Shown in pieces: positions 14,545 through 22,145 of a stretch of 33,786 nucleotides of DNA. Within the stretch, counting starts at the first letter, position 1. Each line of letters opens with the position of its first letter. The notes beneath the pieces were generated by a model. The model made no database searches, was not told the origin of the DNA, and was given only the letters and a program-made list of their open reading frames with translations. Source of the stretch: Syntrophobacterales bacterium (GTDB taxonomy: Bacteria > Desulfobacterota > Syntrophobacteria > Syntrophobacterales > Thermodesulforhabdaceae); assembly GCA_026417655.1 (NCBI GenBank), contig JAOACS010000005.1:1-33786 (forward strand), given 5' to 3'. The position numbers and the translations under genes were made by a program.

Positions 14545-15512
14545 ACCCGATTCCTCAAGCGAAGCTCGATTGGATGAGGATTCAGGTAATACTGAGCTTC
14601 AAGATATGGAGGTTTATACTTTCTCACATAGTGGTTTATAAGTGTTATAGGAACAATGAGAGGAACATGCTCTGCCCTATAGGCCTCTATTACCTCTATC
14701 ATCTCCTGTTTTTCATCTGGCAAAAGATACCTTTTGAGAAATCCCATGCAATGGTAAAGGACATTTGAATGTTTTTTTGTGGTGGCTATAAGCTTCATAA
14801 CCTTCCATAGGAGAGCTTCATATTCTGGTAGAACCCTTTTCCTGAAATTTCCATTAGAGCCCGATGCGACAATGCGACCCAGCTTCCTAAGTAATTCTGG
14901 ACTGTGAGCCATAAGTATTAGCTTATGCCGTTCGTGGAACTCGATAAGATATCTAAAAGTTTGCTTCCTTACGACATTATGACGCCATCTATGGAATACA
15001 AAAACCCGTTCTATAAAGTTTTCTCTAAGCTTCGGATCATTGAGTCTACCCTCATCCTCAACAGGAATATAGGGGAAACGTTCCATAAACATCTTCGCAA
15101 ATATTCCTGGACTGTGTCCAACAACGGCTCCCGATTCGTTATAAACCTTAACTCGTTCCATTCCGCTACTGGGAGAGCGGCTTTTGAAAATAAACCCGCA
15201 TAAGTCCTCTCTCTCTAGTTCATCCAGCCTATTCTTCGCCCATTCAATCATCAAATCGGTTAGATCCCTTTTAGACTTGTGCGTAACAAGGCGTGGCGAA
15301 GAGGAGTTACCTTCTAGGCGCATAGCTTCTCTTGGGATCCCTAAGCCACATTCTACTTCTGGACAAACTGGAATATATTCAACAAAGGGACCAAGAACAT
15401 CAGCCACAAAGGGATCCCTTTGGTGTGTGCCGTCGTAGCGGAATTTATGACCGAGAAGACAGGCACTTACACCAAGCTTTATTTTTTCAACATCTTTTGG
15501 CGTTACGATCAT
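14541..15512 (-). CDS. DUF523–DUF1722 fusion protein (TudS-like N-domain, YbgA-like C-domain)
   Basis: This 323-residue protein has an N-terminal DUF523 domain (about 10-155) and a C-terminal DUF1722/YbgA domain (about 165-310, with VFHRWRHNVVRKQ and YHCMGFLKRYLLPDEKQEM). DUF523 includes the thiouracil desulfurase TudS, which binds a [4Fe-4S] cluster through three cysteines. Two of these are visible, Cys18 in GVSACLLG and Cys50 in PVCPEVECG (Cys55 also present). The segment that normally reads SPSCG is SPSSG here, encoded AGT AGC, so the third ligand is a serine at 116. I chose the ATG at 15512, with AGGAAGGAGG directly upstream; starts at 15548 or 15551 would overlap cobT. The reaction in vivo is unknown. 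Confidence 0.82.
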   Translation of the reverse strand: MIVTPKDVEKIKLGVSACLLGHKFRYDGTHQRDPFVADVLGPFVEYIPVCPEVECGLGIPREAMRLEGNSSSPRLVTHKSKRDLTDLMIEWAKNRLDELEREDLCGFIFKSRSPSSGMERVKVYNESGAVVGHSPGIFAKMFMERFPYIPVEDEGRLNDPKLRENFIERVFVFHRWRHNVVRKQTFRYLIEFHERHKLILMAHSPELLRKLGRIVASGSNGNFRKRVLPEYEALLWKVMKLIATTKKHSNVLYHCMGFLKRYLLPDEKQEMIEVIEAYRAEHVPLIVPITLINHYVRKYKPPYLEAQYYLNPHPIELRLRNRV

Positions 15513-15522
15513 AGCCTCCTTC

Positions 15523-16575
15523 CTAGCCCTTACTGACGCCGGCCTCATCAAAGGTCTTCACATCCCTTAGCACCTTTGCTGCCGCTTCAACGATTGGCAT
15601 AGCAAGAGCTGCCCCGGTCCCCTCTCCAAGGCGCATTTCAAGATCGAGAATAGGTCGGATACCTATAGCATCGATCATAACGCTATGTCCCTTTTCTTGG
15701 CTTCTATGGGAGATGAACAGATAGTCCTTCGCTGCTGGAGCAAGTCGAATAGCAACTAGGGCTCCGGCCGTAGCTATAAATCCATCACATACAACGGGAA
15801 CCTTCATGAAAGCGGCTCCCAAAACAGCTCCAGCAAGTCCCGCTATCTCACAGCCACCAACCTTATAAAGGACATCAATAGGATCCGATGGGTTAGGCCT
15901 ATTTAGTTTAATAGCCTCTTCAATGACAGCTATCTTTTTTCTTAGCATATCATCGCTAATACCCGTTCCTCTTCCGGCCACCTGTGATGGTGAGATTTCG
16001 CATAGGGCTGAAAATATTGCTGCTGAAGCGGTGGTGTTTGCAATACCCATGTCACCGGTTCCAATGAGACCATATTTTTCCTGCTTTACCGCATTGATTA
16101 CTAATTCCGCTCCAGTAATAAGTCCTCTTACAGCTTCTTCCCTGGTCATTGCAGGACCCTTTGTAAAATTTTCAGTCCCCTTTCGGATCTTTTTCACAAT
16201 GACATTCCACTCCTTCGGAAGATCTGCCTTCACTCCCATGTCCACCACACGAACGTCTATCCCTCCGTGCTTTGCCAAAACGTTTATTGTAGCCCATCCC
16301 TGAACAAAGCTATAAACCATCTGAGCAGTGACCTCCTGAGGATAGGCACTCACCCCTTCCTCAGCCACTCCATGATCTCCTGCCATTGTAAAGATAATTT
16401 TACGACTCAGATCTGCCTTAAGGCTTCTACAGATAGAAGCAACTCTTGCGGCGATAACTTCCAATTGCCCCAAGGAATCTCTAGGTCTTATTTGAGATCT
16501 CAAACGCTCCCAAGCGGATTTTTCCCACTCAGCATCTGCTGGTTCTATACTACTTATGAGCTCTACAAGTTCCAT
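15523..16575 (-). CDS. cobT: Nicotinate-nucleotide–dimethylbenzimidazole phosphoribosyltransferase
   Basis: This is a 350-residue CobT, which moves the phosphoribosyl group of nicotinate mononucleotide to dimethylbenzimidazole to make alpha-ribazole phosphate for the lower ligand of cobalamin. It shows TMAGDHGVAEEGVSAYPQEVT near residue 63, GTGDMGIANTTASAA at 172, AGRGTG at 200 and the catalytic-base region LGEGTGAALAMP with Glu318. The length is normal. GGAGGGGAAGG precedes the ATG. No cobalamin riboswitch fits the 64 bases between the start and selC. It fits a B12-using organism, and the B12-type radical SAM protein in this window is one possible consumer. It heads the minus-strand cluster ending with the nucleotidyltransferase. 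Confidence 0.95.
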   Translation of the reverse strand: MELVELISSIEPADAEWEKSAWERLRSQIRPRDSLGQLEVIAARVASICRSLKADLSRKIIFTMAGDHGVAEEGVSAYPQEVTAQMVYSFVQGWATINVLAKHGGIDVRVVDMGVKADLPKEWNVIVKKIRKGTENFTKGPAMTREEAVRGLITGAELVINAVKQEKYGLIGTGDMGIANTTASAAIFSALCEISPSQVAGRGTGISDDMLRKKIAVIEEAIKLNRPNPSDPIDVLYKVGGCEIAGLAGAVLGAAFMKVPVVCDGFIATAGALVAIRLAPAAKDYLFISHRSQEKGHSVMIDAIGIRPILDLEMRLGEGTGAALAMPIVEAAAKVLRDVKTFDEAGVSKG

Positions 16576-16602
16576 GATTGACCTTCCCCTCCAATTTGAT
16601 TC

Positions 16603-16631
16603 TTGCCAACTTCGGTTGTTTTCCCTATATT
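16603..16631 (+). promoter_or_regulatory. Strong sigma-70 promoter for selC
   Basis: TTGCCA (16603-16608) and TATATT (16626-16631) are separated by exactly 17 bases, each matching consensus at 5 of 6 positions. The predicted start of transcription, about 7 bases downstream, falls within a base or two of the mature 5' end of tRNA-Sec. It is the best promoter match in the window. Confidence 0.7.
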
Positions 16632-16639
16632 TTGATACC

Positions 16640-16738
16640 GGAAGTGCCTAGCTCGCTGGTGGGGCTCCCGGACTTCAAATCCGGTGGGGGGTAGTGAAGG
16701 CTGCCCCTGGTGGGTTCGATTCCCATGCACTTCCGCCA
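16640..16738 (+). tRNA. selC: tRNA-Sec (anticodon UCA), selC
   Basis: This is a selenocysteine tRNA of 99 bases including an encoded GCCA 3' end. The 8-bp acceptor stem is GGAAGTGC (16640-16647) with GCACTTCC (16727-16734), the extended type of tRNA-Sec. The anticodon stem CCGGA/TCCGG flanks the loop CTTCAAA, giving anticodon TCA at 16675-16677. A long GC-rich variable arm (about 16685-16708) and the T-arm with GGTTCGATT follow. The gene implies SelA, SelB, SelD and selenoproteins elsewhere in the genome; none of them is in this window. It lies between divergent cobT and convergent yjbQ, with its own promoter and no obvious terminator. Confidence 0.96.
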
Positions 16739-16742
16739 TTCT

Positions 16743-17141
16743 TTACAGGGCATTAATCCAATGGATATGGACTTTTCTAGTTCGAGGCCCGTCAAATTCG
16801 CAAAGGAAGATGCGCTGCCATGTTCCAAGAACTAATTTACCTCCTTCGACGAATAGATGAACCCCATTACCCATAAGGGAAGTTTTTATGTGGGCTGCTG
16901 CGTTTCCTTCCGTATGTCTGTAACTCCCCTGCCATGGGACTAACCGGTCTAAAGTGTTCATTACATCCTCCATCACATGGGGATCGGCTCCCTCATTTAT
17001 CGTTACACCAGCCGTTGTATGAGGGACGTATACAAAGGATAGCCCTCTAGAAAATCCTGCCTCGGTGATAGCCCTCTGAACCTCGTGTGTTATATCTATG
17101 GCTACGCTTCTTGATGAGGTTTTAACCTGTAAAATCTTCAT
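16743..17141 (-). CDS. YjbQ family protein (UPF0047)
   Basis: This 132-residue protein belongs to the UPF0047/YjbQ family, one beta-sandwich domain. The family signatures are present: FVYVPHTTAGVTINEGADP near residue 41, the YRHTEGNAAAHIKTSLMG segment with metal-binding His residues, and a C-terminal GTWQRIFLCEFDGPR. Some members have been reported to have thiamine-phosphate synthase activity, but the main role is not established. I chose the ATG at 17141 because AAAGGAGGGAC sits five bases upstream; the open frame runs 19 codons further upstream into the preceding gene without support. It is the last gene of the dnaJ–ABC–DUF4340 block, and the stop lies just beyond selC on the opposite strand. 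Confidence 0.92.
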   Translation of the reverse strand: MKILQVKTSSRSVAIDITHEVQRAITEAGFSRGLSFVYVPHTTAGVTINEGADPHVMEDVMNTLDRLVPWQGSYRHTEGNAAAHIKTSLMGNGVHLFVEGGKLVLGTWQRIFLCEFDGPRTRKVHIHWINAL

Positions 17142-17161
17142 AAAATGTCCCTCCTTTAAGC

Positions 17162-18475
17162 CTATACCCTTTCTAAGAATTCCCTTAAAAGGCTCCATCT
17201 AGATTTCTGAGATTCTTGGCTCGGAAGGGAAATAACGTCGGAGGTCCGATTAGCCGTCCCTCTCTTAAACTTTTCCCTAAACTCTTCCACAGTCGTAAAT
17301 TCCAGGAAAGATCTAACTAGATGGTGTAATATAAACCTTTCCCACTTGTTAAAATTTCTATCTTGAATATCCTGAGATATCTCAAAAAGAAGGCGACCCT
17401 TCTCGGGCGATTTTCTTTGTTTTCCCAAGACAACTGCCCAGGCTATTAGAAAAAGTTTATAAAGCCCAAGATGAAAATCGTCGCAAGAGTAAAGTAGGTT
17501 AAGTATATTTCTCTTTGCATTATACACCTTAGACTCGATATCCCAAGTCAGAACCGAATCCACAATCGAAAAGAGTGAATGGGCCGTTTCCATCATCTTC
17601 CCTATCCTAAACCAGAAAAGACCTATGGATTTTGCAATCTCTATTAAATCCGATTCTTCATAGGGTATGGGCCTAGAGTCAGAATGGCCTATTTCCTCCA
17701 ATATGCATCTATAGGGATCCTCGGGCAGAAAATTTTTTATGATACCTTGGGCCGATGTGAGACTCATCGGGTGGATATTATTATGGACGTTAGATCCAAA
17801 GGTATCAATAAGTTCTTTAGCGACCAAAGCAGCGAAGGGCAAAGTTACAGGAATTGTCTCAACCGTAAAAAAGGGTTCGAGGGTAAACTCCTTATAAAAA
17901 TTCTTTCCTCCATGTCTGAGGAGGATTTCCAATTTCTCCGGCTCGGTCGTTTTCGAAGCCAAGACTTTAACCCATCTGCCTATGTCACTTGAAACCACTA
18001 GTATTTGACCCTCAGATGTGATAGAGGGGAGATAAAATGAGACTCTACACCGTCCAATAGAATAGTAGATCGAAAGATGGGCCTCTCTCGCTTCTAGGGA
18101 TACGTTCTTTAAGGCCTTGTCAGAAAAGATGACAACTTTTTGTTGGGGTAAGCTTCTGTCCTTTAGAAAGCCTTTCTGTTCAAACCTATATTCGGCTTTC
18201 CTTACAACCCTTCGAAGGTTTTTATCCTGCACGCAATCGCTTAAAGCCAGAAACACCTTTTCCCCTGCCTTCGTAGGAGATTTACTAAGGGTATCAAGGA
18301 GAACGGTTACAAAACGTTGCCGTTGAGAGAGGGAATTTTTAAGGGAATTTAGCCAACCATGAAATGATTCCCCTTCAGGGTTCTGGACAGAGATCCTATC
18401 TAGAATCGCTTCGAGTTCAAGCTTCTCTATGTCCGAAAGTTCGTTAATAAGAGACTGTTTCTTATCCTTTGTCAT
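17162..18475 (-). CDS. Unrecognised 437-residue cytoplasmic protein
   Basis: I do not recognise a family. The protein has no signal peptide or transmembrane helix. It looks mixed: a helical N-terminus rich in charged residues (1-105), a central beta-containing part (about 110-215, LSIYYSIGRCRVSFYLPSI and QILVVSSDIGRWVKVLASKT), then a helical C-terminal half (250-437). Few cysteines and no catalytic motif stand out. The ATG at 18475 has GAGGATAA upstream at somewhat long spacing. It lies between DUF4340 and YjbQ in a same-strand block with gaps of 38 and 20 bases, so co-transcription is likely. The codon use and composition look like its neighbours. A link to the GldG/DUF4340 system rests on position only. 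Confidence 0.8.
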   Translation of the reverse strand: MTKDKKQSLINELSDIEKLELEAILDRISVQNPEGESFHGWLNSLKNSLSQRQRFVTVLLDTLSKSPTKAGEKVFLALSDCVQDKNLRRVVRKAEYRFEQKGFLKDRSLPQQKVVIFSDKALKNVSLEAREAHLSIYYSIGRCRVSFYLPSITSEGQILVVSSDIGRWVKVLASKTTEPEKLEILLRHGGKNFYKEFTLEPFFTVETIPVTLPFAALVAKELIDTFGSNVHNNIHPMSLTSAQGIIKNFLPEDPYRCILEEIGHSDSRPIPYEESDLIEIAKSIGLFWFRIGKMMETAHSLFSIVDSVLTWDIESKVYNAKRNILNLLYSCDDFHLGLYKLFLIAWAVVLGKQRKSPEKGRLLFEISQDIQDRNFNKWERFILHHLVRSFLEFTTVEEFREKFKRGTANRTSDVISLPSQESQKSRWSLLREFLERV

Positions 18476-18513
18476 GACAATTTATCCTCAAGGTAGGAGC
18501 TACTAAATCCAGT

Positions 18514-19953
18514 TTAAGATTTTTTATCAGGTTTAGTCTCAAAAACTTTTAGCCTATCTACAAAATTTTTAAACTTCGATGAAGGGACTGTAAAAACCTG
18601 TATTTCGTCGCCGTCGGAGGTTTTCACCCATAGGGTTAATGAATCCTTCGGATCTGAGCTAATCTCCTGCCACCAGTTCCACTCGGTAAGAAGTTTTCCA
18701 TCACGTCCGTAAAATTGCACCGAGTTAGAAATCTTTTCCGGCAATGATTTGACGGGCTCTTTCATTGTTTCATACTCTATATCAGAAGCTGCCCAAAGGG
18801 CCGATCTCACCTTCCAGCCTTCCTTCAGTTTGGAGTAACCCTTTTCTTGGTTCTTTCTAAATTTCCACTCCGAGTCTTTGCCTTCATCCCTCACCAGCTC
18901 GAGAATATCACCGCTGCGGCGCCAAACGATCTTATCAATCTCCTCTTCTTTCCAACCCATAAGGGAGCGATCCTGTAAGTCGTCAGGTTTCTTGGGAAGT
19001 TCATTGAGGATATAGCGATCAACTAAAGTTACAAAGGGAAGATCGGAACTGAGGGCCTCAATTGATGGTATTTTCTGGACTCCATCAGAACCCTTCTGAT
19101 CCTTGTGTTCCCCAAGTTGTATCTTTAGGGGGTCCCTGTTGTAAAGGGTAAGATCTAAGTCAACTAGTGGATTAGACAGGCTAAAGGATGTAACATCAAC
19201 TTTGGAATTGCTAATAAACCTTTGAGCTCTCAACCATTTTATCTGATCCACAATATGGTCAACTCGAGATTTTTTGACTTTTATATTAGGATGGTCAGAA
19301 AGCTTCCAACCTTCCGCATCTCTAGTGATCGTAAGAGCCCTCTCCTTCTCTCCATGCCACCTTATCTTTATCTTTTCTACCTGAGGAGCTTCAAAGGCCG
19401 TTAGTTCTTTCCTTCTTAGCTCGTAAAGTCCCTTATTAAGGACACCCCATAGACCCGCATCTATGACAAATATGGGCTCCTTCCCCAATGGAGCATCGTT
19501 TAAGAAAGCCATTGCATAGATCCCATCCTCAGTTGGGGTCTTTCCACCAATCGCAAGACGGTAGAGATCGTTAGAAGATTTCTTGACAGAGATAGTAATA
19601 GGGGGGGCCTTAAGACCAAAGGGTGTAAGATCCCTCTCCCTCCCAATCCATTTCTTTACTCGAAGATCCGAGATCGTATTAACAAATCCTAAAACTGAGG
19701 GATTATCGGTTTCCGTTTCTATAGGAGAAACAATACGCCATCGGTCATTTTCTCTAACAAGAAGGATTTTTTCAGTCTCCTTGGCAATGGTTATCTCTCT
19801 TATGTCCTCCACATTCAGGGAGAAAACCCTACGTTCAGACTCCTTGGCTTCAGTCTCCTTACGCTTTTTATGAACTTCAAAGACAAAAAAATATGTTGCG
19901 AGGGCAAGAAAGATAACAGCATAGCCTATCAGAAAACGCCATTTTCTGGTCAT
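18514..19953 (-). CDS. DUF4340 domain protein (partner of GldG-like ABC system)
   Basis: This 479-residue protein is anchored by one N-terminal transmembrane helix (about 7-25), with the remainder outside the membrane. It contains repeated DUF4340-type beta-rich units, recognisable in REITIAKETEKILLVRENDRWRI, LTPFGLKAPPITISVKK and, later, DEIQVFTVPSSKFKNFVDRL. DUF4340 proteins are commonly encoded directly after GldG-like genes, as here, where the start overlaps the GldG-like stop in an ATGA quartet (19950-19953). The molecular role is unknown; it probably binds or supports the extracytoplasmic domain of the GldG-like subunit. Confidence 0.85.
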   Translation of the reverse strand: MTRKWRFLIGYAVIFLALATYFFVFEVHKKRKETEAKESERRVFSLNVEDIREITIAKETEKILLVRENDRWRIVSPIETETDNPSVLGFVNTISDLRVKKWIGRERDLTPFGLKAPPITISVKKSSNDLYRLAIGGKTPTEDGIYAMAFLNDAPLGKEPIFVIDAGLWGVLNKGLYELRRKELTAFEAPQVEKIKIRWHGEKERALTITRDAEGWKLSDHPNIKVKKSRVDHIVDQIKWLRAQRFISNSKVDVTSFSLSNPLVDLDLTLYNRDPLKIQLGEHKDQKGSDGVQKIPSIEALSSDLPFVTLVDRYILNELPKKPDDLQDRSLMGWKEEEIDKIVWRRSGDILELVRDEGKDSEWKFRKNQEKGYSKLKEGWKVRSALWAASDIEYETMKEPVKSLPEKISNSVQFYGRDGKLLTEWNWWQEISSDPKDSLTLWVKTSDGDEIQVFTVPSSKFKNFVDRLKVFETKPDKKS

Positions 19954-21353
19954 CGCTGGGACCTCCTGACCATGTAAACGTAGCTAGCGACAACGACAAC
20001 AAGAATAGGCATTGTGACCATACTTATAATGAAGGTAAGACGCATTTGAGTTGACGTAAGAACGAGGGGCTCGCCCTCTTTAGCCCGGCGCTCAATGGTG
20101 ATAAGGTTTTGTTCCTCGGCTAGGTAGTGGATAGTATTGAGAAATAGGTCGCCATTTCCCGCAATACCGAAATAGGTGTTAGAGGCGAAATCGGAGTCCC
20201 CAAAAACGGTAACAAAGCTTTTAGTCTCTTTAGACTTTGGAGTGGAAGTATCATTCTGGCCTGATCCTTCCACCAGGTTTATTTCTGCTATGGCTGCAAT
20301 GATAACCGGTCCTGGAATGTCCTCCTTTTCTTCAAAATTTGCTTGATTTTTTTCTAAAAGCCTCCGGTTTGTTTCTCCCCAGGCGGCTTCGGAAGTCTGA
20401 GCTAATGCTGTCCAGGTTACAGTCTCAGGCTTTTTTTGTGCCTCTTTTATAGATCTAGCCTCGGGATAAAACGTCAAGACATTGAAATTATTCGTTATGG
20501 TATGAATACCATATTGGGTTACTACGGGCATGAGGGGACTTCCACCAAAGATCCTACTTAATTTGTCAACTATCATATCCTCCGAGAGTTCAAAGCCGAA
20601 GGAACCAAGTAGGTTTTTTAGGCCACCATCATGATAGGGGTCTAGCATTACGACAAGACGGCCACCCTTTCGAAGGTATCTTTCGATGGTTTGAATCTCT
20701 TCAGGGAGTAGATCCTTTTTAGGGCCTGCGATAACTACAACGGCGGCATCCTCAGGAATCTCCCTTTTTTCTGCAATAACAAGTTTTTCCACTATATAGT
20801 TATCTTTTTCGAGGGAAGATCTAGCCGTTGAATAACCTTCTTTTCCAAAGTCCTCTATGGAATGCTCGCCATGGCCCACTACGAAGTAAATCTTCTTCTT
20901 TTCAGCTCTCGTTAGTTTAAGCAGAGCATTAGTAATAGATTCTTCTGAAAGGGACGTTACGGTCTCCTTTCGTCCGTATCCTTCTAAAACAGCGGTGCCA
21001 TAGGTCTTAATTTCATACTTTTTAGCAAGCTCTGGGTTCCTATCGGGATCGACGAATTCGTAAGAGATAAGCTTAGATACATAACGGTAATTTTCAAACA
21101 AATCTTGGGCCTTTGATTTAGATTCATCATCTCCAAAAAAACCTATAATTTTTACTTCCTGGGTAAGGCCCTCCAGAATCTTTTTGGACTGATCGGACAA
21201 GGTATGGGTTTTGCTTTTAGTTAGATCCCATCGTAGGGGATGACGCTCTGCTATAAGTCCAATAAGTCCTAAGATTGCTGCTACGAGAACTATTGAAAGG
21301 GTGGTATGTAATCCGTAGGTCCACCGCCGCTTTCTTTGTGAATATCCAGCCAT
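19950..21353 (-). CDS. GldG-like subunit of an ABC transporter
   Basis: This 467-residue membrane protein has an N-terminal transmembrane helix (about 15-37), a large extracytoplasmic region and a C-terminal helix (about 438-460) before RRSQR. The extracytoplasmic part starts with the family hallmark RWDLTKSKTHTLSDQSKKIL, and contains VKIIGFFGDDESKSKAQDLFENYRYV-type and KKIYFVVGHGEHSIED segments of the IFT52/GldG domain. In Bacteroidota GldG works with GldA and GldF in gliding; outside that phylum the role is unknown. I chose the ATG at 21353, with GGGAGGGAGG ten bases upstream; a GTG at 21386 would overlap the permease gene. It is coupled to DUF4340 by the ATGA overlap. Confidence 0.88.
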   Translation of the reverse strand: MAGYSQRKRRWTYGLHTTLSIVLVAAILGLIGLIAERHPLRWDLTKSKTHTLSDQSKKILEGLTQEVKIIGFFGDDESKSKAQDLFENYRYVSKLISYEFVDPDRNPELAKKYEIKTYGTAVLEGYGRKETVTSLSEESITNALLKLTRAEKKKIYFVVGHGEHSIEDFGKEGYSTARSSLEKDNYIVEKLVIAEKREIPEDAAVVVIAGPKKDLLPEEIQTIERYLRKGGRLVVMLDPYHDGGLKNLLGSFGFELSEDMIVDKLSRIFGGSPLMPVVTQYGIHTITNNFNVLTFYPEARSIKEAQKKPETVTWTALAQTSEAAWGETNRRLLEKNQANFEEKEDIPGPVIIAAIAEINLVEGSGQNDTSTPKSKETKSFVTVFGDSDFASNTYFGIAGNGDLFLNTIHYLAEEQNLITIERRAKEGEPLVLTSTQMRLTFIISMVTMPILVVVVASYVYMVRRSQR

Positions 21354-21373
21354 AGACGAAAGTCCTCCCTCCC

Positions 21374-22144
21374 TTAGCCTCTCCACCGCTCTACGTCAAT
21401 TCGTCGAATTGTGAGAAAGAGGAAAAACAGAATAAAAACAAAGTAATAGGTAATGTGCCTAGTATCTATGAGACCCTTTGAAAAGGGATCAAAATGGTAT
21501 GTAAGCGAAAGGTATTCACATACTTTGCCTATCGTGGAGGGGGTTATAGACTTCATCCACGAAATAATCCAAAATCCCAAAAGGGCTCCAAAGGATAGGG
21601 TTGCAGCTATAATCTGGTTCTGAGTCACAGTAGATGTAAATAACCCTAAAGCTAAGAAGGCTGTTCCCATGAGTATTACCCCAAGGTATCCACTTATTAC
21701 GACCCCAACGGAAAGTTTTGTAAGGTATCCAAGGAGCACCATATAGGGCAGTGTTCCAGCAAGTAGAATAAGTAGGACCGTAACAACAGCACAGAGCTTT
21801 GCACAAACAAGGCCAACCTCTGTAATGGGATAGGTGAGCAGTAGCTCTATTGTGCCTGTCTTTTTCTCTTCGGCAAATAACCTCATTGTAAGAAGTGGTG
21901 AGAGAAGCAAAAGCACAATGCTTATATCCAAAAGAAAGGGTCTCACCACTATTGAGACCGCATTAAGTTCCTGGGCAACAAAGGGATTCTGAGTAGCTTG
22001 AAAACTCAATAGGTTGTAATAGGCTACAGCACTATAGAAGAAATAGCCCGATAGCAGGAAAAACACGAAAAGGACCACATAAAGGATGGGTGACGCCCAG
22101 AATGAATATAGCTCTTTAGCATAAACAGCCCAGAAACCCCTCAT
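21374..22144 (-). CDS. ABC-2 type permease (GldF-like)
   Basis: This is a 256-residue inner-membrane protein with six predicted transmembrane segments. A short cytoplasmic N-terminus is followed by a first span with SPILYVVLFVFFLLSGYFFY. The conserved MRLFAEEKKTGTIELLLTYPIT motif, the coupling-helix region of ABC-2 permeases of the GldF/NosY type, follows the second span. It would form the channel with the neighbouring ATPase. The start ATG follows the ATPase stop by one base, so translation is coupled. The substrate is not known. Confidence 0.9.
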   Translation of the reverse strand: MRGFWAVYAKELYSFWASPILYVVLFVFFLLSGYFFYSAVAYYNLLSFQATQNPFVAQELNAVSIVVRPFLLDISIVLLLLSPLLTMRLFAEEKKTGTIELLLTYPITEVGLVCAKLCAVVTVLLILLAGTLPYMVLLGYLTKLSVGVVISGYLGVILMGTAFLALGLFTSTVTQNQIIAATLSFGALLGFWIISWMKSITPSTIGKVCEYLSLTYHFDPFSKGLIDTRHITYYFVFILFFLFLTIRRIDVERWRG

Positions 22145-22145
22145 T

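Noticed and set aside
16576-16639. Possible cobalamin riboswitch before cobT
   Set aside because: The gap is only 64 bases and already holds the selC promoter; a B12 riboswitch needs much more sequence, and no B12-box-like segment was seen.
16625-16828. 67-codon open frame opposite selC
   Set aside because: It is the antisense of the tRNA-Sec gene (translates as the familiar spurious GIEPTRGSLHYPPPDLK type peptide) and has no ribosome-binding site.
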